Below, piece after piece: positions 1-14,800 of a DNA stretch of 64,000 bases. The stretch is from Aristolochia californica (Eukaryota > Streptophyta > Magnoliopsida > Piperales > Aristolochiaceae). The translations under genes and the position numbers were made by a program. Every line of letters begins with the position of its first letter. Position 1 is the stretch's first letter. Below the pieces are notes generated by a model that saw nothing but the letters and a program-made list of their open reading frames with translations, was not told the origin of the DNA and did not search any database. The stretch is from assembly GCA_029961685.1 (NCBI GenBank), contig JARWKL010000009.1, positions 12,829,237 to 12,893,236 on the forward strand. Reading direction: 5' to 3'.

Positions 1-3000
1 CTCTCTACAATTTTGCATTGTACATTTCGTTTTTAGATGTATACTTTTTTCTTAAATCAAAACTTGAGTTTTCACTTTTCCCTTCATCTCGTAAACAAAA
101 AAGAGATAAAAGGCAAATAAATCACAACGAAAAGAAAATTTTAGACTTTATGTATGGAAAAAATTTAAAGCAATAAAAAATTTAAGTAAAGGAAATTTAT
201 TCACACACCACAAATGAAAACAAAAGTTTTGTTATGCAAGTTTGGGAAATTCCACTAGTTCAACCCCAATAGCTTGGAATTTATAAGAAAGAGATTTTTC
301 TACAGATGTTTTAAAAAATGGATATGCATGCTTGAAACATGTTAAAGATGCAAAGGACCTATGGACCAAACCTTTTAAAGAGAATAACAAATGCTCATTA
401 AATTCTGAAGTGAACATGCGGTGGGATATTTACCCAAGTCAAACAAGCCATTATTTTTCTCATTTACGAAAAGCTGACCTAATGATCATAGATGATTGTA
501 AAGTGATTTTTCATGTGTAACGGTCAATATTTTTGTAAGGAATGACTTATGGATTGGGAGTCAACAATCAGTTAAAAATCCCCCGCCACCCTCTTTTTTC
601 CCTATGATTGCAAAACCTAATAAATATAAAATAAAAATATTTTAGAATCCCTAAAAATTACATACACTTTTCTAAATTATCTCTCTCTACATTTGAACAT
701 TGTGGGTTTCCATTTCAGATGTATACTTTTTTCTTAAATTAAAACTTGAGTTTTGTCTTTTCCCTTCATCTCCTAAACAAAAAAGAGATAAAAGGCAAAT
801 AGATCACAATGAAATGAAAATTTTAGAGTTTATGTATGGAAAATATTTAAAGGAATATCAAATGTAAGTAAAGAAAATTTATTCGCACACCACAAATGAA
901 CATAAAAGTTTTGTTATCCAAGTTTTAGAAATTCCACTAGTTAAACCCCAATAGCCTGGAATTTTGAAAGAAACATATTTTTCTACACATGTTTTAAAAA
1001 ATGGATATGCATGCTTGATGCATGTTAAAAAGGCAAATGACCTATGGGTCCAAACCTTCTAAAGAGAATAAAAAACGCTCATTAAATTCTCAAGTGAACG
1101 TGCGGTGGGATATTTACTTGAGTCAAACAAGCCATTATTTTGCCCAATTACAAAAAGCTAACCTAATAGTTATAGATGATTTTAAAGTGATTTATTATGC
1201 ATTATGGCCTATATTTTTGTAAGGAATGACTTATGGATTCGGAGTCAACACTCAATTAAAAATCCAACACCTCCCCCTTTTCCTGACAATTCCAAAACCT
1301 AAATATATAATAAATAAAATGAGTTTACAATCCTGAAAAATTACAGACACTTTTTTAAATTATATCTCTCTACAATTGTGCATTATGCATTTCCATTTTC
1401 AATGTATACCTTTTTTTTAAATCAAAACTTGAGTTTTTACTTTTCCCTTTATCTCATAAACAAAAAAAGAGATAACATGCAATTAGATCACAACGGAATG
1501 AAAATTTTGAGTTTATGTATGGAAAAAAATTAAAGCAATAAGAAATGTATTTAAAGAAAATTTATTCACACACCACAAATGAACACAAAAGTTTTGTTAT
1601 CCAAGTTTGGGAAATTCTACTAGTTCAACCCCAATAGCTTGGAATTTTATATGAAAGAGATTTTTCTACACATGTTTTAAAAAATGGATATGCATGCTTG
1701 AAACATGTTAAAGATTCAAATGACATATGGATCCAAACCTTTTAAAGAGAATAAAAACCGCTCATTAAATTCTCAAGAGAACTTGCTGTTGGATATTTCC
1801 CGAGTATCACAAGCAATTATTTAACCCATTTAAAAAAAGTTGCCCTAACGATCATACATGATTGTAAAGTGATTTATCATGCATAACAGGCTAAATTTTT
1901 TTATGGAATGAAATATGGATTGGGTGTCAACACTCAGTTAAAAATCCAATGCCTCCCCCTTTTCCAGACGATTGAAGATGCTAATATATAAAAACTAAAA
2001 AAAGTTTACAATCCCCCTAAATTACAAACACTTTTTGGAATTATCTCTCTCTACATTAGTACATTGTGCGTTTCCAATTTGGATGTATACTTTTTTCTTA
2101 GATCAAAACTTGAGTTTTCACTTTTCCCTTCTTCTCATAAACAAAAAAAGAGATAAAAGGCAAAGAGATCACAAAGAAATGAAAATTTTAGAGTTTATGT
2201 ATTAAAATTTTTTAAAGAAATAACAAATGTAAGTAAATAAAATTTATTCACACACCATAAATGAACAAAAACGTTTTATGATCCAAATTTGGGAAATTCC
2301 ACTAGTTCAACAACCCCAATAGCTTGGATTTTTATCAGAAAGAGATTTTTCTACACATGTTTAAAAAAATGGATATGCATGCTTGAAACATGTTAAAGAT
2401 GCAAATGACCTATGGATCCAAACCTTTTAAAGTGAATAACAAACGCTCATTAAATTCTCAATTGAACGTGCAGTGGGATACTTTCCCGTGACAAACAAGC
2501 CATTATTTTGCGCATTTATAAAAAGCTAACGTAACGAACATAGATGATTGTAAAATTATTTATCATGCGTAACTAGCTATATTTTTTTAAGGAATGATTT
2601 ATGGATTGGGAGTTAACACTCAGTTAAAAATCCCCCGCCTCCCCTTTTCCCGACAATTGCAAGACCTAATATATAAAAACTAAAAAGAGTTTACAATACC
2701 TGAAAATTACAGACACTTTTTGGAATTATCTCTGTCTCCATTTTAGATGTATTTTTTTTTATTAAATCAAAAACTTGACTTTTCCCTTCATCTCGTAAAC
2801 AAAAAAGAGATAAAAGGCAAATAGATCACTACAAAATGAAAATTTTAGAGTTTATGTATTAAAAAAATTTAAAGAAAAAACAAATGTAAGCGAAGAAAAT
2901 TTATTCACACACCATAAATTAACACAAAATTTTTGTTACCCAAGTTTGTGAATTCTAGTACTTCAACCCCATGATCATGGAATGTTATAAGAAAGAGATT

Positions 3001-3360
3001 TTTGTACACATGTTTTAAAAAATGGATATTCATGCTTGAAACATGTTCAAGATGCAAATGACCTATAGATCCAAACCTTTTAAAGAGAATAACAAATGCT
3101 CATTCAATTATCAAGTAAGCGTGCGGTGGGATATTTACCTGAGTCAAACCAGCCATTATTTTGTCCATTTACAAATAGCTGACCTAACGATCATATATGA
3201 TTGTAAAGTGATTTATCATGCATAACGGGCTATATTTTTGTAATGAATGACTTATAGATTGTGAGTCAACACTCAGTTAAAAATCCTCCGCCTCCCCCTT
3301 TTCCTGACGATTGCAAAATCTAATATATAAAAAATAAAGAGAGTTTACAATCACAAAAAA

Positions 3361-3590
3361 TTACAGACACTTAAAAAGATAAAAGGCAAATAGATAACAA
3401 CGAAATGAAAATTTTAGAGTTTATGTTTGGAAAAAATTTAAAGCAATAACAAATGTAAATAAAGAAAATTTATTCACAAATGAACACAAAAGTTTTGTTA
3501 TCCAAGTTTGGGAAATTCCACTAGTTAAACCCCAATTGCTTGGAATTTTATAAGAAAGAGATTTTTCTACACATGTTTTATGCAAATGAC
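3361..3590 (+). repeat. Monomer with two internal deletions
   Basis: After acagacactt near 3,372 the sequence jumps straight to aaaagataaaagg, removing about 118 bp including the CT-rich run, the landmark and the pyrimidine tract. About 210 bp later, at 3,580/3,581, acatgtttta joins tgcaaatgac, removing about 36 bp including the gcatgc box. Together these explain why consecutive landmarks 2746 and 3949 are 1,203 bp apart instead of about 1,362. The BamHI site here is also mutated to cgatcc. Confidence 0.88.
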
Positions 3591-4630
3591 CTATCGATCC
3601 AAACCTTTTAAAGAGAATAACAAACGTTCATTAAATTCTCAAGTGAATGTGTAGTGGGATATTTACCCGAGTCAAACAAGCCATTATTTTGCCCATTTAC
3701 TAAAAGCAAACCATACGATCATAGATGATTGTAAAGTTATTTATCATGCGCAACGGGATATATTTTTGTACGGAATGAATTATGGATTAGCAGTCAACAC
3801 TCAGTTAAAAATCCTCCGCCTTCCCCTTTTCCCGATGATTGCAAAACCTAATGTATAAAAACTAAAAAGTGTTTACAATCCCTAAAATTGACTAATATTT
3901 TTTGGACTTACCTCTCGCTTCATTTGTGCATTGTGCATTTCCATTTTAGATGTATACTTTTTTCTTAAATCAAAACTTGAGTTTTCACTTTTCCCTTCAT
4001 GTCCTAAACAAAAAAGTGATAAAAGACAAATAGATCACAATGAAATGAAAATTTTGGAGTTTATGTATGGAAAAAATTTAAAGCAATAACAAATGTAAGT
4101 AAAGAAAATTTATTCACACACCACAAATGAACACAAAAGTTTTGTTATCCAAGTTTGGGAAATTCCACTAGTTCAACCCCAATAGCTTGGAATTTTATAC
4201 GAAATAGATTTTTCTACACAAGTTTTAAAAAATGGATATGCATGGTTGAAACATGTTAAAGATTCCAAAGACCTATACATCCAAACCTTTTAAAGAAAAT
4301 AACAAACGCTAATTAAAATTTCATTTGAACGTACGGTGGGATATTTACCCCTGTCAAACAAGACATTATTTTGCCCATTTAAAAAAAGTAGACCTAACAA
4401 TCATAGATGAATGTAAAGTGATTTATCTTGCATAACGGGCTATATTTTTGTTAGGAATGACTTATGGATTGGGAGTCAACACTCAGTTAAAAATCCCCCG
4501 CCTCCCACTTTTGCAGACGATTGCAAAACCTAATATATAAAAACTAAAAAGAGTTTACAATCCCTAAAAATTACAAACACTTTTATGAATTATATTTCTC
4601 TAAATTTGTGCATTGTGCATTTCCATTTCA

Positions 4631-5308
4631 GATGTATACTTTTTTCTTAAATCAAAACTTGAGTTTTCACTTTTCCCTTCATCTCGTAAACAAAAAAGAG
4701 ATAAAAGGCAAATAGATCACAACGAAATGAAAATTTTAGAGTTTATGTAGGGAAAAACTTTAAAGAAATAAAAAATGTAAGTAATGAAAATTTATTGACA
4801 CACCACAAATGAACATAAAAATTTTTTTATCCAAGTTTGGGAAATTCCACTTGTTCAACCCCAACCGCTTGGAATTTTATAAGAAAGAGATTTTTGTACT
4901 CATGTTTTAAAAAATGGATATGTATGCTTGAAACATGTAAAAGATGCAAATGACCTATGGATCCAAACCTTTTAAAGAGAATAACAAACGCTCACTAAAT
5001 TCTCAAGTGAACGTGCGGTGGGATATTTACCCGAGTCAAACGAGCCATTATTTTGCCCATTTACAAAAAGTTGACCCAACCAAGATGATTTAAAAGTGAT
5101 TTATCAGGCATAACGGGCTATATTTTTGTCAGTAATGACATATGGATTGGGAGTCGACACTGAGTTAAAAATCCTCCGCCTCCCCCTTTTTCTTACAATT
5201 ATAAAACCAAATATATAAATACAAAAAAGAGTTTACAATCCATAAAAATTACAGACACTTTTGGAAATTATCTCTCTCTACATTTGTGCATTATACATTT
5301 TCATTTTA
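4631..5308 (+). repeat. Representative satellite monomer (copy 8)
   Basis: This near-full-length copy shows the order of conserved boxes, as approximate offsets from the landmark: gatgtatac at 0; a pyrimidine tract ttcacttttcccttc at 35; aaaattttagag at 100; the caccac box at about 165; a ccacttgttcaacc box at 216 (ccactagttc in most copies); a ggatatgcatgc-type box at 285; a GGATCC site at 328; gtgcggtggg at 382; gatgatt at 462; a C-rich tract near 542; a TATA-like taatatataaa at 582; and a CT-rich run at 640. Copy boundaries are arbitrary because the array is continuous. The GGATCC site is kept in most copies, so a BamHI digest should give a ladder of about 680 bp. Confidence 0.9.
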
Positions 5309-5854
5309 GATGTATACTATTTTGTTAAATCAAAACTTCAGTTTTCACTTTTCCCTTCATCTCGTAAACCCGAAAGAGATTAAAGGCAAATAGATGACAA
5401 TGAAATAATAAATTTAGAGTTGATGTATGGAAAAAATTTAAAGCATTAACAAATATAAGTAAAGAAAATTTATTCACGCACCACAAATGAACACAAAAGT
5501 TTTGTTATCCAAGTTTTGGAAATTTCACTAGCTCAACTCCAATAGCTTGGAATTTTATAAGAAAGAGATTTTTCTACACATATTTTAAAAAATGGATATG
5601 CATGCTTGAAACATGTTAAAGATGCAAATGACCTCTGGATCCAAACCTTTTAAAGAGAATAAAAAACGCTCATTAAATTCTCAAGTGAACGTGGGGTGGG
5701 ACATTTACCAAAGTCAAAAAAACCATTATTTTTCCGATTTACAAAAAGCCGACCTAACTATCGTAGATGATTGTAAAGTGATTAATCATGTGTATCCAGC
5801 AATATTTTTTTAAGGAATGACTTATAGTTTGGAAGTCAACACTCAGTTAAAAAT

Positions 5855-5875
5855 CCCCCGCCTCCCCCTTTTCCC
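5855..5875 (+). repeat. C-rich tract of the monomer (example)
   Basis: Each monomer has a tract like cccccgcctccccctttt about 540-560 bp after the landmark. It is the only strongly GC-rich element of the unit and makes the minus strand locally G-rich (two runs of five G around GG). Only two runs of three or more G are present, so a canonical three-tier quadruplex does not form within one tract. The tract is expanded to poly-C at 37,405. Confidence 0.75.
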
Positions 5876-7583
5876 GACGATTGTGAAACCTAATATATAA
5901 AAACTAAAAAAAGTTTACAAGCCCTAAAAATTACAGACACTTTTTGGAATTATCTCTCTCTACATTTCTGCGTTGTGCATTTGCATATTTGGTGTATACT
6001 TTTTTCTTAAATCAAATATTGAGTTTCACTTTTCCCTTCAACTCAGAAACAAAAAAGACATAAAAGGCAAATAGATCACAACGAAATGCAAATTTAAAGT
6101 TTATGTATGGAAAAAAATTAAAGCAATAACAAATGTACATGAATAAAATTTATTCACACACCACTAATGATCACAAAAGTTTTGTTATCTAAGTTTGGGA
6201 AATTCCACTAGTTCAACCCCAATAGCTTGGAATTTTATAAAAAAAAGACTTTTCTACACATGTTTTAAAAAATGGATATGCAAGCTTGAAACATGTTAAA
6301 CATGCAAATGACCTATGGATCCAAACCTTTTGAAGAGAATAACAAACCGCTCATTAAATTCTCAAGTGAACGCGCGGTGGGATATTTACCCGAGTCAAAC
6401 AAGCCATTATTTCTCCCAGTTAAAAAAAGCTGACCTAACGATCATAAATGACTGTAAAGTGATTTATCATATTTAACGGGCTATATTTTTGTAAGCAATG
6501 ACTTATGGTTTGGGAGTCAACATTCAATTAAAAATCCCCCTTCTCCTCCTTTTCCCGACGATTGCTAAACCTAATATATAAAAACAAAAAAGATTTTACA
6601 ATCCTTAAAAATTTCAAACACTTTATGATATTATCTCACTCTACATTTGTGCATTGAGCGATTCATTTTGGAAGTGTACTTTTTTCTTAAATCAAAACTT
6701 GAGTTTTCACTTTTTCCCTTTATCTCGTAATAAAAAAAGAGATAAAAGGCAAATAGATCACAATGAATTGAAAATTTTAGAGTTAATGTATGGAAAAAAT
6801 TTAAAGCAATAAAAAATGTACGTAAAGAAAATGTATTCACACACCACAAATGAACACAAAAGTTTTGTTTTCCAAGTTTGGGAAATTGCACTAGTTCAAG
6901 CCCAATTGCTTGGAATTTTATAAGAAAGAGATTTTTCTACACATGTTTTAAAAAATGGATATGCATGTTTGAAAAATGTTAAAGATGCAAATTACCTATG
7001 AATCCAAACCTTTTAAAGAGATTAACAAATGCTCTTTAAATTCTAGAGTGAGCGTGCGGTGGTATATTTACCCGCGTCAAACGAGCCATTATTTTCCCAT
7101 TAACAAGAAGCTAACCTAACGATCGTAGATGATTGTATAGTAATTTATCAAGCGGAAGTGGCAAAATGTTTTTAAGGAATCACTTATGGAATTGGAGTTA
7201 ACACACAGTTAAAAATTCTCCACCTCCCCATTTTCTCGACGATTGCAAAACCTAATTTATAAAAACTAAAAAGTGTTTGCAATCCCTAAAAATTACAAAC
7301 ACTTTTTGGAATTATCTCTTGCTACATTTGTGCATTGTGCGTTTCCATTTTAATGGTATACTTTTTTCTTAAATCAAAACTTTAGTGTTCACTTTTCCCT
7401 TCATCTCGTAAATAAAAAAGGAGATAAAAGGCAAATAGATCACAACAAAATGTAAGTTTTTGGGTTTTTGTATGGAAAACAGTTAAAGAAATATCAAATG
7501 TTTTTAAATAAAATTTATTCACACACCACAAATGAACACAAAAGTTTTGTTATCCAAGTTTGGGAAATTCCACTAGTTCAACC

Positions 7584-7598
7584 TTTTAAAGTTTGGGA
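7584..7598 (+). repeat. Short patch replacing two bases in the ttcaacc box
   Basis: The usual ttcaaccccaatagc reads ttcaacc, then ttttaaagtttggg, then aatagc. The inserted gtttggga repeats the phrase about 30 bp upstream, and cttttaaag is the phrase that normally follows the BamHI site. This looks like a small template-switch insertion from nearby satellite sequence. Confidence 0.6.
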
Positions 7599-10500
7599 AT
7601 AGCTTGGAATTTTATAAAAAAGAGATTTTTCTACACATGTTTGAAAAAATGGAAATGCATGTTTGAAACAAGTTAAAGATGCAAATGACCTATGGATCCA
7701 AACCTTTTAAAGAGAATAACAAACACTCATAAATTCTCAAGTGAACATGCGGTGGGATATTTACCTGAGTAAAACAAACAATTATTTTGCCCATTTAAAA
7801 AAATATGCCCTAATGATCATAGATTATTGTAAAGTGATTTATCATGCCTAACATGCTATATTTTTTTTAGGAATGAATTATTGATTGGGAGTCAACACAG
7901 TTAAAAATCCACCACCTCCCCCTTTTCTCGACGATTGGAAAACCTAATAAAAAAAGATTTTAAAATCCCTAAAAATTACAGACACTTTTTGGAATTATCT
8001 CTCTCTACATTTGTCCATTGTGCGCTTTTACTTCAGATGTATACTTGTTTCTTAGATCAAAACTTGAGTTTTCACTTTTCCCTTTATCTCGTAAACAAAA
8101 AAGAGATAAAAGGCAAATAGATCACAACGAAATGAAAATTTTAGAGTTTATGCATGGAAAAATTTAAAAAAATTACAAATGTAAGTAAATAGAAATTATT
8201 TACACTCAAAAAATGAAAAAAAAAGTTCTGTTATCCATGTTTGGGAAATTCCACTAGTTCAACCCCAATAGCTTGAAATTTTATAAGAAAGAGAATATTC
8301 TACACATGTTTTAAAAAATGGATATGCATGCTTGAAACATGTTAAAGATGCAAATAACCTATGGATCCAAACCTTTTAAAGAGAATAACAAGTGCTCATT
8401 AAATTCTGAAGTAAATGTGCGGTGGGATATTTACCCAAGTCAAATAAGCCATTAATTTTCCTATTTACTAAAAGCTGACCTAATGATCGTAGAAGATTGT
8501 AAAGTGATTTATCATGCGTAACGGGCTATATTTTTGTAAGGAATGACTTATGTATTGGGGGTCAACACTCTGTTAAGAATCCCCCGCCTCCCCCTTTTCC
8601 TGATTATTGCAAAACCTAATATATAAAAACCAAAAAGATTTTACAATCCCTAAAAATTATAGACACTTCTCTAAATTATCTCTCTCTACATTTGGGCATT
8701 GTTCATTTCCATTTTAGATGTATACTTTTTTCTTAAAGCTAAACTTGAGTTTTCACTTTTCCCTTTATATCATAAACAAAAAAGAGATAAAAGGCAAAAT
8801 AGATCACAACGAAATGAAAATTTAAGAGTTTATGTATGGAAAATTTTTAAAGCAATAACAAGTGTAAGTAAAGAAAATTTATTCACACACCACAAATGAA
8901 TACAAAAGTTTTGATATCCAAGTTTGGGAAATTCCACTAGTTCAACCCCAATAGCTTGGAATTTTGTAAGAAACAAAATCTTATACAAATGTTTTAAAAA
9001 ATGGATGTGCATGCTGGAAACATGTTAAAGATGCAAATGACCTATGAATCCAAAAATTTCAAAGAGAATAACAAACGCTCATTAAATTCTCAAGTGAATG
9101 TGTGGTGGGATATTTTCCCCGAGTCATACAAGCCAATATTTTGCCCATTTACAAAAATCTGACCTAGCGATTATAGATGATTGTAAAGTGATTTATCATG
9201 CGTAACGGGCTATATTTTTTTCAGGAATGAGTTATGGATTGGGAGTCAACACTCTGTTAAAAATCCCCCGCCTCCCCCTTTTCCCGATGATTGCAAAACC
9301 TAATATATAAAAACTAAAATGAGTTTACAATCCCTAAAAACATACAGACACTTTTGGGAATTATCTCTCTCTACATTTGTACATTGTGCATTTTCATTTT
9401 AGATGTATACTTTTTTCTTAAATCAAAACTTTAGTGTTCACTTTTCCCATCATCTCGTATAAAAAACAAGAGATAAAAGGCAAATTGATCACAACGATAT
9501 GAAAGTTTCAGGGTTTTTGTATGGAAAGAAATTAAAGAAATAAAAAATGTATTTAAAGAAAATTTATTCACACACCACAAATGAACACAAAAGTTTTGTT
9601 ATCCAAGTTTGGGAAATTCTACTAGTTCAATCCCAATAGCTTAGAATTTTATAAGAAAAATATTTTTATACACATGTTTTAAAAATTGGAAATGCATATT
9701 TGAAACTTGTTAAAGATGCAAATGACTTATGGATCCAAACCTTTTAAAGAGAATAACAAACAGTCATTAAATTCTCAAGTCAACGTGCGGTGGGATATTT
9801 ACCCCAGTAAAACAAGCCATTATTTTGCCCATTTAAAAAATATCTGCCCTAATGATCATAGATTATTATAAATTAATTTATCATGCGTAACATGCTATAT
9901 TTTTTTCAGGAATGAATTATGGATTGGGAGTCAACACTCGGTTAAAAATTCACCACCTCCCCCTTTTCCCAACGATTGAAAAACCTAATAAAAAAATAAA
10001 AAGATTTTAAAATCCCTAAAAATTACAGACACTTTTTGGAATTATCTCTCTCTATATTTTTGCATTGTGCGTTTCCATTTTAGACATATACTTTTTTCTT
10101 AGATCAAAACTTGAGTTTTCACTTTTCCCTTCATCTCAAAAACAAGAAAGAGATAAATAGCAAATAGATCACAACGAAATGAAAATTTTAGAGTTTATGT
10201 ATGGAAAAAATTGTAAGAAATAAAAAAGGAAAGTAAAGAAAATTTATTCACACACCAAAAATGAATACAAAAGTTTTATTATCCAAGTTTGGGAAATTCC
10301 ACTGGTTCAACCCCAATAGGTTGGAAATTTATTAGAAAGAGATTTTTCGACACATGTTTTAAAAAATGGATATGCATGCTTAAAACATGTTAATGAGGCA
10401 AATGACCTATGGATCCAAACCTTTTAATGAGAATAACAAACGCCCACTAAATTCTCAAGTGAACGTGTGGTGGGATATTTACCCGAGTCAAACAATCCAT

Positions 10501-11794
10501 TATTTCGCCCCTTTACAAAAAGTTGACCTAACGATCTTAGATGATTGTAAAGTGATTTATCATGCATAATGGACTTTATTTTTGTAAGGAATGACATATG
10601 GATTGGAGTCAACACATAGTTAAAAATCCCCCGCCTCCCCCTTTTCCCGACGATTGCAAAACCTAATATATATAAACTAAAAAAAGTTTACTATCCATAA
10701 AAATTAGAGACAATTTTTGGAATTATCTCTCTCTACATTTTTGCATTGTGCATTTCATTTTACATGAAAAAAAATTTCTTAAATCAAATCTTGAGTTTTC
10801 ACTTTTTCCTTCATCTCGTAAACATGAAAGACATAAAAGGCAAAAAGATCACAATGAAATGAAAATTTTTAAGTTTATGTATGAAAAAAATTTAAAGCAA
10901 TAACAAATGTAAGTAAAGAAAATTTATTCACACACCACAAATGATCAAAAATGTTTTTTTTATCCAAGTTTGGGAAATTGCACTAGTTCAACCGCAATCG
11001 CTTGGAATTTTATAAGAAAGAGATTTTTCTACACGTGTTTAAAAAATGGATATGCATGCTTGAAACATGTACAAGATGCAAATAACTTATGGATCCAAAC
11101 CTTTTAAAGAGAATAACAAACGCTCATTAAATTCTCAAGTGAACGTGTGGTGGGATATTTACCCGTGTAAAAAAAGCCATTATTTCGCCCATTTAAAAAA
11201 ACCTGCCCTAACGATCCTAGATGATTGTAAAGTGACTCATCATGCGTAATGAGCTATATTTTTCTAAGGAATGAATTATGGATTGGGAGTCAACACTCAG
11301 TTAAAAATCCCAGGCCTCCTCCTTTTCTCGGTGATTGCAAACCCTAATATATAAAAACTAAAAAGAGTTTACAATCCCTAAAAATTACAGACACTTTTCT
11401 GAATTATCTCTCTGTACATTTGTGCATTGTTCATTTCCATTTTACATGTATACTTTTTTCATAAATCAAAACTTGAGTTTTCACTTTTCCCTTCTTCTCA
11501 TAAATAGAAAAGAGATAAAAGGCAAATAGATCACAATGAAATGAAAATTTTAGAGTTCATGTATGGAAAAAATTTAAAGCAATAAAATATGTAAGTAAAG
11601 AAAATTTATCCACACACCACAAATGAACACAAAAGTTTTGATATCCAAATTTGGGAAATTCCACTAGTTCAACCCCAATAGCTTGGAATTTTGTAAACAA
11701 TAGATTTTTCTACACATGTTTTAAAAAATGGATATGCATGCTTGAAACATGTTAAAGAGGCAAATGACCTATGGATCCAATCCTTTTAAAGAGA

Positions 11795-11825
11795 ATAACA
11801 AAAGCTCATTGAGGGATATTTACCT
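11795..11825 (+). repeat. Internal deletion of about 20 bp
   Basis: At about 11,810, gctcatt joins gagggatattt directly, dropping most of the aaattctcaagtgaacgtg stretch. Copy 18 is therefore 661 bp long instead of about 681. Confidence 0.85.
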
Positions 11826-14800
11826 GTTCAAACAAGCGATTATTTTGTCTATTTACAAAAAGCAGACCTAACGATTATAGATGATTGTAAAGTGTTATAT
11901 CATGCGTAACAGGCTATATTTTTGTAAGGAATGACTTATGGATTCGGAGTCAACTCTCAGTTAAAAATCCCCCGCCTCCCCCTTTTCCCCACGATTGCAA
12001 TACCTGATATTTAAAAACTAAAATGAGTTAACAATCCCTAAGCATTACAGACACTTTTTTGGAATTATCTCTCTCTACATTTGTGCATTGTGCAATTCCA
12101 TTTTAGATATGTACTTTTTTCTTAAATCAAAACATGAGTTTTCACTTTTCCCTTCATTTTGTAAATCAAAATGAGATAAAAGGCAAATATATCACAGCGA
12201 AATGAAATTTTAGAGTTTATGTATGGAAAAAAATTAAACCAATAACAAATGTATTTAAAGAAAATTTATTCACACACGACAAATGAAGAAAATTTTTTTG
12301 TTATCCATGTTTGGGAAATTCCACTACTTCAACCCCAATAGCTTGGAATTTTATAAACAAGAGATTTTTCTACACAAGTTTTAAAAAATGGATATGCATG
12401 TTTGAAACATGTTAAAGATGCAAATAACCTATGGATCCAAACCTTTTAAAGAGAATAACAAACGCTCATTAAATTCTCAAGTGAACGTGCGGTGGGATAT
12501 TTACCCGAGTAAAACAAGCCATTATTTTGCCCATTAAAAAAAGCTGCGCAAACGATCATAGATGACTGTAAAGTGATTTATCATGCGTAATCGATAATAT
12601 TTTTTTAAGGAATGAATTATGGATTGGGAATCAACACTCAGTTAAAAATTCACCGCCTCCAACTTTTCCCGATGATTGAAAAACCTAATACATAAAAACT
12701 AAAAAGAGTTTGCATTCTTTAAAAATTAATGACACTTTTTGAAATTATCTCTCTCTACATTTGTGCATTGTTCCTTTCCATTTTAGATGTATAATTTTTT
12801 CTTAGATCAAAACTTGAGTTTTCACTTTTCCCTTCATCTCGTAAACAAAAAAGAGATAAAAGGCAAATAGATGACAAAAAATGAAAATTTTAGAGTTTAT
12901 GTATGGAAAAAATTTAAAGTAATAACAAAGGCAAGTAAAGAAAATTTATTCACACACCAAAAATGATCACAAAAGTTTTATTATCCAAGTTTTGGAAATT
13001 CCACTTGTTCAACCCCATAGCTTGGAATTTTATTAGAAAGAGATTTTTCTACACATGTTTTAAAAATGGATATGCATGTTTGAAACAAGTTAAAGATGCA
13101 AAAGACCTATGGATCCAAACCTTTTAAAGAGAATAACAAATTCCCATTATATTCTCAAGTGAACGTACGGTCGAATATTTACCCATGTCAAACGTGCCAT
13201 TATTTTGCCCATTTACAAAAAGCTGACCTAACGATCATAGATGATTATAAAGTGATTTATCAAGCGTAATGGGCTATATTTTTCTAAGGAATGACTTATG
13301 GATTGGGGGGTCAACACTCAATTAAAAATCCCCCGCCTCCCCCTTTTCTCGATGGTTGCAAAACCTAATATATAAAAACTAAAAAGATTTTACAATCTCT
13401 AAAAATTACTGACACTTTTCTGAATTGTCTCTCTCTACATTTGTGCATTGTTCATTTCCATTTTAGATGTATACATTTTTCTTAAATCAAAACTTCAGTT
13501 TTCACTTTTCCCTACATCTCATAAACTGAAAAGAGATTAAAGGGAAATAGATCACAATGAAATGAAAATTTAAGAGTTTATGTATTGAAAAATTTTAAAG
13601 TAATAAAATATGTAGGTAAAGACAATTTATTCACACAGCACAAATGAACACAAAAGTTTTGATATCCAAGTTTGGGAAATTCCACTAGTTCAACCCCTAT
13701 AGCATGGAATTTTGTAAGAAACAGATTTTTCTACACATGTTTTAAAAAATGGATTTGCATGCATGAAACATGTTAAAGATTCGAATGACCTGTTGATCCA
13801 AACCTTTTAAAGAGAATAACAAACACTCATTAAATTCTCAAGTGACCGTGCGGTGGGATATTTACCCGAGTCAAAAAACCATTATTTTGCCAATGACAAA
13901 AAGCTGACCTAACGATTATAGATGGTTGTAATGTGATTTATCATGTGTAACAGGCTATATTTTTTTAAGGAATGACTTATAGATTCGGAGTGAACACTCA
14001 GTTAAAAATCCCCTGCCTCCCCCTGTTTTTCGATTATTGCAAAACCTAATATATAAAAACTAAAATGAGTTAACAATCCCTAAAAATTACTGATACTTTT
14101 TGGAATTATCTCTTTCTACATTTGTGCATTGTGCATTTCCATTTTAGATGTATACTTTTTTCTTAAATCAAAAATTGAGTTTTCTTTTTTCCCTTCATCT
14201 CATAAATAAAAAAGAGATAAAAGGCAAATAGATCACAACGAAATGAAAATTTTAGAGTTTATGTAAGGAAAAAAATTAAGCAATAACAAAAGTATTTAAA
14301 GAAAATTTATTCACACACCACAAATGAACACAAATGTTTTATTATTCAAGTTTGGGAAATTCCACAATTTTAACCCCAATAGCTTGTAATTTTTTTAGAA
14401 AGAGATTTTTCTACACATGTTTTAAAAAATAGATATGCATGTTTGAACCATATTAAAGATGCAAATGACCTATGGATCCAAACATTTTAAAGAGAATAAC
14501 AAAAACTCATTAAATTCTCAAGTCAACATGCGGTGGGATATTTATCCGAGTAAAACAAGCCATTATTTTGCCCATTTAAAAAAATATGCCGTAACGTTCA
14601 TTGATGATTGTAAATTGACGTAACAGGATATATTTTTTTAAAGAATGAATTATGGATTAGGAGTCAACACTCAGTTAAAAATCCACTGCCTTCCTCTTTT
14701 CTCGACGATTGAAAAACTGAATATATAAAAACTAAAAAGAGTTTACAATCCCTAAAAATTACAGACACTTTTTGGAATTATCTCTGTCTAAATTTGTGCA

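Larger units (their letters stand above)
1..7352 (+). repeat. Array block I: weakly structured monomers
   Basis: Landmarks lie at 36, 718, 1401, 2082, 2746, 3949, 4631, 5309, 5991 and 6671; one landmark expected near 3,430 is deleted. Copy 5 is 664 bp after copy 4 because the cattgtgc part before its landmark is missing. I could not assign a regular higher-order pattern here. Copies look about equally distant from one another, as expected for older or less homogenised satellite. No gene is present. The recurrent 60-codon frame is intact in a few copies, for example 1,022, 3,043 and 5,613. Confidence 0.85.

Noticed and set aside
5855..5875. Canonical G-quadruplex in every monomer
   Set aside because: The G-rich strand has only two runs of three or more G per tract, so the usual four-run rule is not met. 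Only the 27-base run at 37,405 meets it.
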